Of a stretch of DNA of 64,000 nucleotides, positions 27,012 through 34,483 are shown piece by piece. The position numbers and the translations under genes were made by a program. Within the stretch, counting starts at the first letter, position 1; each line of letters starts with the position of its first letter. The notes under the pieces are model-generated. The model was not told the origin of the DNA, made no database searches, and saw only the letters and a list, made by a program, of their open reading frames with translations. The DNA comes from Pseudothermotoga thermarum DSM 5069 (lineage in GTDB: Bacteria > Thermotogota > Thermotogae > Thermotogales > DSM-5069), in NCBI RefSeq assembly GCF_000217815.1, contig NC_015707.1, positions 1,414,014 to 1,478,013 on the forward strand. Direction: 5' to 3'.

Positions 27012-29861
27012 CTATAACATTTGCTCCTTCATTCTTTCGAACCTCTTTAGTCTTTCCCACAACAGGATCTCGAACGGTATTTCGCTGGAAAGCTGCTGTA
27101 GTATTTTATCTGTTGTTTGAACATCAATTTTGTTTGTCAGAATTATGAGTAGTTCTTTTCCAAGTAGTTTCGAAAAAACTCCACCATTCATTTCTGCTTT
27201 CAGCTCATCTTCAACAACTTCCAGCAGTCTTACAAGAGTTTGTCTAAAACCGTTGACAACTTCATCAACTTGAAAATGAATTAGGTCTTCAACAATTCTT
27301 TGAAATCTGTTTGAGTATTGCTGAATTGCTTTTGATAAATCTATCTTCTCAATCTGTTCTTTTACAAAAGCTGCTGCTGGCTCGTATGTTTGTTTTACGA
27401 TTTGTTTTAGTTGCATTGCCTTGTCAACTTGCCCTGTTCTTTCAAGCTCAATTATTATTTGAAGAAGATACTCAATCACCCCATCTGGAACAGCCCATAC
27501 ACCTTTTTCGTACATATACTTGCATGCCCATACTTCTTTTTCTGCAAGATATAACAACATTTCGATTGCTCTTTTATCTGTCCTGCCAACTTCAAAAATC
27601 GCCTTTGCCATACTTCTATACACGTCCTGGCCTTCCAAAGCCTTTGTCAAATCTATGTTTTTTCTATCTGGATACACGTTCCACGATCCAGGAGCTTTGT
27701 CGATGTTCATTTTTGCATACGTCAACAGCATGCTGAAATACTTTTCTCTTAACGATCGAAGCTGTTCTATATTTTTTGAAAAACGTTCTTCTTTGTTAAG
27801 AGTCTCACTTATTCTATCAATGATTTTGCAAGCAGCGGCGCTGAATTTTGCAATTCCATCGTATATTCCTATGTCATTCAGTGAGTGCGAGGATGTTTTC
27901 AACAGCCCAATGGCGTCAATAATTACTTGAAATTCTGCTACTTGTTGGGCTATTTGCGGTTTTTCTTTGACAACTTGTTCCATGAATTCCAGTTCTTTTT
28001 CATTATGAATTGGTGCAATCAATTTTTGTACGGCATCGTACTTGCCTCTCAGCGAAGTGAATTTTCCTGTTAACAGATCAAAAGTCATTTCGGAGGACCT
28101 TCCAGGTGCAAGGAACGCGAGGTGAAAGAAGGCTTCACCATATGTTCTACTCATCTGCGCGCTCACAATCAGATTGCTCAAAGCTTTTTGATACATTTCA
28201 ACTTCAGAAACAACCGTCTTTGCCAAACTTTTATTGATTTTCTCAAGATCCTGCGTGAGCTTGACTAGAACGTCCTCATCGTCGCATTCAGCAAGCTTTT
28301 GTTCGTAAAAATTCCTGTACTCCAACAGATTGTTTCTATGTTCCTTTATTGCTCTTAAGTTCACGTAAGCTTCCAAACCCGCTTTGTAACTTACTTGCGC
28401 TATAAAGTTAGTCCAACTGAAATACGAGACAGCAATGGTTAAAAGGTAAATCGCAGTTAGACAGAGTACCTTTTGAAATCCTTTCACCTTGATTTCGAAA
28501 GTCATTACTTTCCGATGGTTGAAATATTTTCCAGTCGCAACACCGAACACAAACGCTGCAAAAAGTGTATTTGAAGGAAAATGAGAAGGAAAGCTGAAAA
28601 AACTTTGAGCAAGATAAACTATGAAAGAACATCCCAACGATAGAAATAAGAAAATCTCATCTTTCGAGTTAGCTTTACTCAAGTATTTGAAAGCATACAC
28701 GACAGTGCTGATGATAAACAGCACTATTATCCCAAGTCCAATTAAACCAGTTTCACCAAGAATTTGTAGATAATCGTTGTGAGTGGATTTGAAGTTTCCC
28801 CACACATAGAGTGATTCTGGATGTTTTTCTATCACATTCTGCATCCAATCAATTGCCCTGATTCGAAAGGTGGCTATGCCCTCACCAATTAGTTTGTTGT
28901 GTTTCCATTGTTCAATCGAAGCTCTCCATGCTACAAGTCTTTCCTCCATGTTTGAGGCGACAGTCTCGAATTGAAGCCTTTGAGTTATCACCATTTTGCG
29001 ATTTAACTTACTTGGAATGTTGAAAACGATTAGTATCGCAATCGATGAAAGTATTAGAACCATCTTCAGTGTGCGATGAAGTCTCTTGAAAGTAGCATCT
29101 TGATCGACTGACTTATTTGGGCTGTAGGTTCTATACAAAACAAAGAAAATCAGCAAAGCAACACCAAAACCTAAATACTCTGATCTTGTCAAACATAAAG
29201 TAAATGCGATCAAATTGACCAAAAAAGTGATTGCAACAAACCACTTAACAAACTTCGCAAGCTTGATCCTATTACTTTCCCAACCGTAGTCATCTGAGAA
29301 AATCAGATAAATGCTGGATATCATAACCATGGTTAAAAAGTTAGCAGTAAAAATTGGATTTCCAATGGTGCTTGAAAGAGCCATTCTGTCAAATTTTCTA
29401 CCTGATTCTCCAACGAACAAATCAAAACCTGTGTAGAAATTGATCAGACCGTTTATCGAAACAATCAACGATGAAATTTGAAAACTAAGCAAAACGCTGA
29501 CGATGGACTTTTTAGATGTGAAACGATTCGAAAAATAAAGTGCGATGAATCCAAACAAAATCACATACAAAGCTACGTACACAGAAAATGGGAAATATAT
29601 CCTATTGCTAAGAAATACTTTTATCGTAGAAAAAAGACAAATCATCCCAAAGACAAACCACAACAAATTGGGGTATGACAACTGCACAGAAAACTCTTTC
29701 TTGCGAATTGATTCGATCAACAGTTTGAGCATGATCAACAAAACAAAAGCGGCAAGTAAAGCATGCTTAGGTGTGGTATATTGGTAGGTAATTGATCTGT
29801 GCGCAAAAAGCGGAACAGATATTGCTGCGATATTGACAAGAATTGTTTCGAATTTTGTCAT
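27012..29861 (-). CDS. O-antigen ligase/pilin oligosaccharyltransferase-like membrane protein
   Basis: About 949 residues: ten or more membrane helices in the first ~450 residues including the Wzy_C core (GEGIATFRI, THNDYLQILGETG), then a ~400-residue soluble, helix-rich C-terminal region. The Wzy_C fold transfers lipid-linked glycans to acceptors such as lipid A, polymer ends or, in PglL/TfpO enzymes, pilins. Its place between two pilin genes favours a pilin O-glycosylation role (inference). ATG 29861 has GGGGGACCG upstream. The frame stays open another 107 codons to 30182, so a longer form is possible. Confidence 0.75.
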   Translation of the reverse strand: MTKFETILVNIAAISVPLFAHRSITYQYTTPKHALLAAFVLLIMLKLLIESIRKKEFSVQLSYPNLLWFVFGMICLFSTIKVFLSNRIYFPFSVYVALYVILFGFIALYFSNRFTSKKSIVSVLLSFQISSLIVSINGLINFYTGFDLFVGESGRKFDRMALSSTIGNPIFTANFLTMVMISSIYLIFSDDYGWESNRIKLAKFVKWFVAITFLVNLIAFTLCLTRSEYLGFGVALLIFFVLYRTYSPNKSVDQDATFKRLHRTLKMVLILSSIAILIVFNIPSKLNRKMVITQRLQFETVASNMEERLVAWRASIEQWKHNKLIGEGIATFRIRAIDWMQNVIEKHPESLYVWGNFKSTHNDYLQILGETGLIGLGIIVLFIISTVVYAFKYLSKANSKDEIFLFLSLGCSFIVYLAQSFFSFPSHFPSNTLFAAFVFGVATGKYFNHRKVMTFEIKVKGFQKVLCLTAIYLLTIAVSYFSWTNFIAQVSYKAGLEAYVNLRAIKEHRNNLLEYRNFYEQKLAECDDEDVLVKLTQDLEKINKSLAKTVVSEVEMYQKALSNLIVSAQMSRTYGEAFFHLAFLAPGRSSEMTFDLLTGKFTSLRGKYDAVQKLIAPIHNEKELEFMEQVVKEKPQIAQQVAEFQVIIDAIGLLKTSSHSLNDIGIYDGIAKFSAAACKIIDRISETLNKEERFSKNIEQLRSLREKYFSMLLTYAKMNIDKAPGSWNVYPDRKNIDLTKALEGQDVYRSMAKAIFEVGRTDKRAIEMLLYLAEKEVWACKYMYEKGVWAVPDGVIEYLLQIIIELERTGQVDKAMQLKQIVKQTYEPAAAFVKEQIEKIDLSKAIQQYSNRFQRIVEDLIHFQVDEVVNGFRQTLVRLLEVVEDELKAEMNGGVFSKLLGKELLIILTNKIDVQTTDKILQQLSSEIPFEILLWERLKRFERMKEQML

Positions 29862-30208
29862 CTTCGGTCCCCCGTTGTTTTTGTCCCCTTGTTTTTTGGT
29901 TTTCAATCTTCTTATCATGATTCTACCATCTTCATCTGTTGCACTTATCTTCAACAAGTTCTTTTTGGTTGTTACGAGTTTTGTGAGCAGACGAACGTGT
30001 TGGTTTGATCTGATCCTCAACCAAATAACAACAAATCGTTCAATGTGGGATATACTAAAACCAACAAATTCCATGATACTGCTCTCTGTGCTATGAACTT
30101 CTGCGACAGCTGATTTCAAATGTTCCTTTGATACTACGTGAACCATCGTGTCCTGATGTGAGAGAAAGAGCAGTCTCAGCACGGTTCATTTGAAAGGGGA
30201 ACTTAGCC
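29862..30208. other. region between ligase and disrupted pilin, nothing assigned
   Basis: The minus strand is open in the ligase frame throughout, but without a supported start. The plus strand has only short frames. No hairpin with a T-tail is seen. It could be an N-terminal extension of the ligase or a decayed gene. Confidence 0.35.
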
Positions 30209-30655
30209 ATGCTTAAAGGAATGACTCTGATTGAGCTGTTGATAGTGCTTGTCATCATTGCAGCACTGCTTGTGATTGCGATATCCATGCCATTCAACGC
30301 CATCAGACAAGCAACTGCAACTAAGATTGCGGCAGAGATGAGAAACATAGCCGTAGCAGCGCAAGATCTTATTGTCGCAATATAACTGAGAAATGAAGAA
30401 ATAGAACAGATCAGCGCGTTGACTATTCAAGAACTTTTGGAAAAAGGCTATCTGAGTTCAAGCAGTCCAGAAAGGCTCAACGAAGATTACGATATGCTTG
30501 TTCAGATTTCAAGCGAAATAACTATCAACGTATGGTACAAAGGCAAGTACTGAACAAATGGATACATTCGACTGGCAGATCTTCAAAAGATAATACCTGT
30601 CACCGAAGATTCAACCGGCGCAAGATTCGAGATGAAAGTCTTTCCGTGGTGGTGA
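30209..30655 (+). pseudogene. type IV pilin paralogue with two in-frame stops
   Basis: A continuous 149-codon pilin frame without indels: leader MLKG, MTLIELLIVLVIIAALL, spine ATKIAAEMRNIAVAAQ, C-terminus ending FPWW like the intact pilin at 26540. It is interrupted by TAA at 30383-30385 (codon 59) and TGA at 30551-30553 (codon 115). GGGGA lies eight bases before the ATG. The paralogues align along their whole length, including the LADLQKIIPV/IDDLRRVVPE segment. Two different stop types argue against recoding and for a recent pseudogene. Confidence 0.88.
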
Positions 30656-30691
30656 GGCTCGGTTAGAATTGAGACTTGTTGGAAAAACGGC

Positions 30692-31390
30692 TTACTCGAT
30701 ACTAAGGTCTGCAAGAATCTTTTTCTGAAGATTCAAGAAAAACTCTTTGATTTCATTCCACTGTTTTGTAGTCATGCTTTTAAAACCGTTCTTTGTGACC
30801 AACACAGGCATTGGATCTTCTTCAACATCATCAAAATAACCAAGATTTTTCACCAAATGAATTAAATTGTAACTTACCTTGGAGTACTTTAGCTGGACAA
30901 TTTTTAGCAGTTCGCTTACTTCGGGATACTTAAGAAAATAAAAATAAAGATCAACAAAATCTCTCTTTGCCCCACGCTGACCTATAGCAATGAATTTCAT
31001 AGCGGCGATATCACGTAAATCCGCAACCAAGCAACCTTCAAACTGCAGGAAAGGAAACACCACTTTATAGGGGTAAAAGAATAAGCTTATCTTCACATTG
31101 TTGCTCAGCAAGTACACCGTGGTTTCTGAAATGTATTGGATTTGTACAGGCAAAACATCTGCAATTTTGTTAACAATAAAACTATCGAAAGTCTGTTCGG
31201 TAAAAAAACCTAAATCATCAGATTTTCTATGTCCAAGTTGTAATGCAAGTCCGGTTCCACCGGCAAGGTAAAAACCAGCTGATTTGAAAGCCTCAGTTTT
31301 TCCCAATAATCTCAGGATTTCTAATGTTTTATTGGAAATGACGTTTTCAAACAGGCTACTTCCTCCTTCGGTATGTCGTAGAAATTGCAC
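30692..31390 (-). CDS. AbiEii/AbiGii-type nucleotidyltransferase (toxin-like)
   Basis: About 232 residues. The AbiEii fold motifs are LAGGTGLALQLGHRKSDDLGFF and MKFIAIGQRGAKRDFVDLYF. In the family the first motif normally ends SxDhDhF; here the second Asp is Gly (SDDLGF), which may weaken metal binding. It pairs with the upstream DUF6922-like gene, overlapping it by 70 bases if the GTG at 31390 is used. A non-standard CTG at 31354 has a better AAGGAGG at 7 bases, so the start is unsettled. Toxin-antitoxin or phage-defence role is inferred from the family. Confidence 0.82.
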   Translation of the reverse strand: MQFLRHTEGGSSLFENVISNKTLEILRLLGKTEAFKSAGFYLAGGTGLALQLGHRKSDDLGFFTEQTFDSFIVNKIADVLPVQIQYISETTVYLLSNNVKISLFFYPYKVVFPFLQFEGCLVADLRDIAAMKFIAIGQRGAKRDFVDLYFYFLKYPEVSELLKIVQLKYSKVSYNLIHLVKNLGYFDDVEEDPMPVLVTKNGFKSMTTKQWNEIKEFFLNLQKKILADLSIE

Positions 31391-31605
31391 ATCATCAAAG
31401 CTGTTTTTCGTGAGATATTTCTACTCTTTTTCACAGCCTCGATTATTTCCTCGCTTTTGTAGGTTTTGAACATCCATCTATAGGCTTTTTCATCGCCAAG
31501 TTCAAGTATGCGTTCGATTATGTACCTTTTGTGCTTCTGGTGATTTAGCGATTCAAAATCTGTATCCCAAAAAAGATATCTCAATTCCTCCGGTATAGAA
31601 ACCAT
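31321..31605 (-). CDS. DUF6922-like small partner protein (antitoxin-like)
   Basis: 94 residues starting IPEELRYLFWDTDFESL, then KHKRYIIERILELGD and SRNISRKTALMMCNFY, the pattern of DUF6922 proteins that sit directly upstream of AbiEii-type nucleotidyltransferases. The middle looks like a small helix-turn-helix. It is likely the regulatory or antitoxin member of the pair. It follows the 31612 gene by six bases. Confidence 0.78.
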   Translation of the reverse strand: MVSIPEELRYLFWDTDFESLNHQKHKRYIIERILELGDEKAYRWMFKTYKSEEIIEAVKKSRNISRKTALMMCNFYDIPKEEVACLKTSFPIKH

Positions 31606-31611
31606 TCTGGC

Positions 31612-31968
31612 TCACCAGCCTATCTTGCTTTTCTTTTCTTTAGCATATTCTCCATAGCAAACGATTACATCACTGAAGATACGACGAGCGCAAAATTCAA
31701 GGTGAAAATGTTTCCACAGAGGTAAAATACAATCAAAGCTAACATGCCGTTGTTCTATTAAAAGATTGACGCTGTTGCCCTTTTTCTTTTCATGATGGTA
31801 GCGCTCGTTGACTATCCAAAATTTATTATACACCTTATCAAGTGCTAATAATTTGAAATCGGCGTTTAACCAATATTTTTGGAGCTCTTTTTTGCGTGGT
31901 ATACTTAGTTTAAGTCCGAATTTAAGTCCGAGCTTCCATGAAAAATAATCTTCCCTCTCAGGAGTCAA
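31612..31968 (-). CDS. hypothetical protein upstream of the toxin-antitoxin-like pair
   Basis: 118 residues, basic and aromatic (SWKLGLKFGLKLSIPRKKEL, then a His/Cys-containing C-terminus). No family recognised and no good ribosome site: the frame opens with TTG 31968. It may be a real accessory gene of the AbiEii module or a remnant of a longer gene that lost its N-terminus. Confidence 0.4.
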   Translation of the reverse strand: MTPEREDYFSWKLGLKFGLKLSIPRKKELQKYWLNADFKLLALDKVYNKFWIVNERYHHEKKKGNSVNLLIEQRHVSFDCILPLWKHFHLEFCARRIFSDVIVCYGEYAKEKKSKIGW

Positions 31969-32019
31969 CGAATAAAGTCTTCGTGTTCTACAATGTACTG
32001 TTGATTGGGGGATGAAAGA

Positions 32020-32565
32020 ATGAGAACCTTGGAGGAAATAAAAGACGAGCTGTTGAAATTAAAACCGATTTTTCAAGAAAAGTACAAAGTTTCTAAAATA
32101 GGAATTTTCGGCTCGTACGTGAGAGGAGAACAAAGCAAAAGAAGCGATGTTGACCTTTTTGTTGAGTTTGCAGAGGTTCCAGATTTGTTCAAATATATTG
32201 AACTTGAAAGATTTCTTTCAAGAAGATTTAAGGTAAAAGTAGATCTTGTTATGAAGTCTGCTCTCAAACTTCAGTACCTCAAGCTATTCCGCAAATTGCC
32301 ACGCTGGCTGACCAGCGTAGATGGAACTAATTCAAAGCAATGTATTTCACTTCATCTGGACAATCTCGTTTCTCTCGTTGAGTATAGCTATTTTTGGGGA
32401 TTTATATTCATCGTCGTCGAAAAGACCAAATGCCATGATGATTATTCTATCTCCCTTTTCAACCAGCCTTGCAGCCGCTCCGTTCAGCGCGATGATACCG
32501 CTACCCGCTTTTCCCTTTATGACATAAGTTTCAAATCTGTTTGCGTTTTCAATGTCCACAACTAA
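32020..32565 (+). CDS. MNT-type nucleotidyltransferase with an aberrant C-terminus
   Basis: The first ~84 residues are a normal minimal nucleotidyltransferase: [21 protein letters not shown] and [11 protein letters not shown]. Proteins of this type usually end within ~15 residues of that point. Here the frame runs ~97 further codons with no family likeness and through 219 bases antisense to panD. That points to loss of the native 3' end by deletion or frameshift near 32270. ATG 32020 with GGGGGATG upstream is the best start. No HEPN partner remains beside it. Confidence 0.65.
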   Translation: MRTLEEIKDELLKLKPIFQEKYKVSKIGIFGSYVRGEQSKRSDVDLFVEFAEVPDLFKYIELERFLSRRFKVKVDLVMKSALKLQYLKLFRKLPRWLTSVDGTNSKQCISLHLDNLVSLVEYSYFWGFIFIVVEKTKCHDDYSISLFNQPCSRSVQRDDTATRFSLYDISFKSVCVFNVHN

Positions 32566-32697
32566 AACTTGTTCAAATTCTTTCAAATCAACTGCTTTCA
32601 TTAAATTTTCATCTATTTCTATACTTCCTTCATATTCAAGATTTTTATCCGTCACCCTTGCCATGTGAAGCTTTGATTTGAGCATCAATCTTTTCAC
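32347..32697 (-). CDS. panD: aspartate 1-decarboxylase precursor (PanD)
   Basis: Makes beta-alanine from aspartate for pantothenate and CoA. 116 residues with [21 protein letters not shown]: the proenzyme self-cleaves between Gly and Ser of YEGS to create its pyruvoyl cofactor. The later NGAAARL and GDRIIIMAF blocks are also conserved. GTG 32697 has AGGAGG upstream; ATG 32685 is the alternative. No other pan gene is nearby. A -10 lies at 32719. Confidence 0.95.
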   Translation of the reverse strand: MKRLMLKSKLHMARVTDKNLEYEGSIEIDENLMKAVDLKEFEQVLVVDIENANRFETYVIKGKAGSGIIALNGAAARLVEKGDRIIIMAFGLFDDDEYKSPKIAILNERNEIVQMK

Positions 32698-32718
32698 ACG
32701 ATCATCCTCCTAATTGGT

Positions 32719-32724
32719 ATTATA
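32719..32724 (-). promoter_or_regulatory. -10 element of panD
   Basis: TATAAT on the minus strand, 22 bases upstream of the GTG start. No clear -35 hexamer. Confidence 0.4.
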
Positions 32725-32767
32725 GTGATATTCTGATGCAAGAGAATGAATAGTTGATGAAAATTCT

Positions 32768-33355
32768 TCAAATGTATTTGACCATTTTGAGAAATTCGAA
32801 ATTCTGACCAGAAACTTTAATTTTTGCGGTTTTTTCCGTTAGGAAACCAAAACTTTTGTACAAGCCAATTGCTTTGACGTTATCGCTTTCAACGTGTAGG
32901 ACTACTTTTTTCTTTTTCAAGCGCTCAGCCTCTTCAACCACGTGCTCAAGAAGTCTGTGACCAATTCCCATGCCTCTGTAACTAGGATCAACTGCCAAAT
33001 GACTCAGGTACACTTCGTCTTTCTTATGCTTTCCCAATCCCCGATCGATTTTGATTAGACCAAAAATTTTTGTGAACAAGATATTTTTCACTATCAAAAA
33101 GCCTGTGTTCCAACGAGCTTTTATATAGTATTCATACGGATAGAAAACAACTGCTCCGACAATTTTTCCATCTGCAACTGCGAATCTTGTGCATTCATAG
33201 CTAAAAAGGTTATTTTTCCTAACGAACAAACTTTCAAGCATTTTTTGAACGTTTTTTCCAAACGCCGCTTTGAGAAATCTTTCACCGGTCATCATAACAT
33301 ATTTTGCAAACTCACTTGAGCAGTTCAATGGTGCCTGTGTTATTTCAAGTTCCAT
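32768..33355 (-). CDS. GNAT-family N-acetyltransferase
   Basis: 195 residues with the acetyl-CoA-binding GNAT core: LSHLAVDPSYRGMGIGHRLL, then HVESDNVKAIGLYKSFGF. The N-terminal ~90 residues carry a family-specific insert with several aromatic residues. The acceptor, whether a protein N-terminus, an amine or a sugar, cannot be predicted. Monocistronic between panD and the divergent TRAP operon. Confidence 0.88.
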   Translation of the reverse strand: MELEITQAPLNCSSEFAKYVMMTGERFLKAAFGKNVQKMLESLFVRKNNLFSYECTRFAVADGKIVGAVVFYPYEYYIKARWNTGFLIVKNILFTKIFGLIKIDRGLGKHKKDEVYLSHLAVDPSYRGMGIGHRLLEHVVEEAERLKKKKVVLHVESDNVKAIGLYKSFGFLTEKTAKIKVSGQNFEFLKMVKYI

Positions 33356-33374
33356 AGTATGACCCCAGAAAGTA

Positions 33375-33403
33375 TTGTATCATCGCTTTTAATGATTTAT
33401 AAT
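33375..33403 (+). promoter_or_regulatory. promoter of the TRAP transporter operon
   Basis: TTGTAT (33375-33380), 17-base spacer, perfect TATAAT (33398-33403), about 39 bases before the GTG start. Confidence 0.55.
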
Positions 33404-33441
33404 TGCTTTGTGTTAACTCATTTTGCCGGGAGGTGGAAGCT

Positions 33442-34410
33442 GTGAAATTTAAAGTACTCTTAGTGATACTTTTAGCTCTTTCGGTTCTTACTCTTGCTCA
33501 AGCCAAGTGACCGAGTCAACTAAGGTTCGTCTCCGGTCCATCCGGTGGCACATGGTTTGCGCTTGGTGGAGCCATTTCGAACATTTGGACACAAGATGTT
33601 CTTCAAACCATCAGTGGAACAGGTGGTGGAACAAGCAACATCATCGTGATTTCGAAAGGTCAAGCGGATGTGGGATTGACCACATTGTCGATATTCAACG
33701 CTGCCGTCAAAGGTATTGGTCCGTTCGCTCCCAACCCTGTTAAAGGAACCGTTATGTTTGCAAACTTGTACAGACAGTACGCATACTTCATAATGAGAAA
33801 GGATTTTGCAACGAAATATGGAGTAAAGAGCCTGAAGGATATCGTGGAGAAGAAACTTCCAATAAGGTTTGCAACATTGACACCTGGTACAGCCAGTGAG
33901 TACGTTATAAGGACAATTTTTGAGGAAGGCTATGGTGTCAGCTGGTCGACCATCAAATCTTGGGGTGGAAGGGTTGAGTTCGCATCTTACAGTGATGGTG
34001 CCAACTTGCTTGCTGACAACAACATCGACTGCTTCGCTTTCCAAATAAGTCGTGTTGCTTCTGTAATAATGGACATTGAAAGCAGGGTTGATGTTGTGAT
34101 TCTACCCGTTGACGATGAAGCCATCGAAAAAGTATCCAAAGTGCTTGGAACAACGAAGTTCTTCATAGAACCGGGTATTTATAAATCCGTAACAGAGCCT
34201 GTGGCAACTGTTGGAGATTATACCTGTCTTGTTATAAGAGAAACATTGCCGGAAGATCTTGTTTACAAGCTTGCTGAATCACTTTGGAAGAGAAAAGATG
34301 AGCTATCAAAAGCATTTGTTGATATGGCAGAACTCAATCCTAAAGAAGCTATTTTAGGGGACGCACCAGCACATCCTGGAGCAGTTAAATTCTGGTCTTC
34401 GGTAAAGTAA
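33442..34410 (+). pseudogene. TAXI-type TRAP substrate-binding protein with an in-frame TGA
   Basis: A 323-codon frame from GTG 33442 (GGGAGGTGG upstream): signal peptide ending LTLAQA, then TGA at codon 23 (33508-33510), then an otherwise complete TAXI-family receptor: RFVSGPSGGTWFALGGA, GGTSNIIVISKGQADVG and the rest to 34410 without another stop. One base change would restore it. As read, translation ends right after the signal peptide unless it restarts inside. The intact permease gene follows, so the transporter was recently functional. Substrates of the family are dicarboxylates or glutamate-like acids. Confidence 0.88.
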
Positions 34411-34427
34411 AAAATACCATCCTTCAA

Positions 34428-34465
34428 TCTCTCCTGGTGACCAAAAGGTTGCCAGGAGAGATTTC
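34428..34465 (+). terminator. intercistronic hairpin between TRAP receptor and permease
   Basis: TCTCTCCTGGTGACC (34428-34442) can pair with GGTTGCCAGGAGAGA (34447-34461) around an AAAA loop: 15 bp with two G-U pairs, then TTTCATAAT. It resembles the hairpin after the ABC binding-protein gene at 4268 and would set receptor above permease expression. Confidence 0.7.
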
Positions 34466-34483
34466 ATAATTGGAGGGAAAACC

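Noticed and set aside
33508-33510. TGA in the TRAP receptor as a selenocysteine codon
   Set aside because: Selenocysteine at the signal-peptide junction is without precedent in this family, no obvious SECIS stem follows, and other interrupted genes in the window carry TAA.
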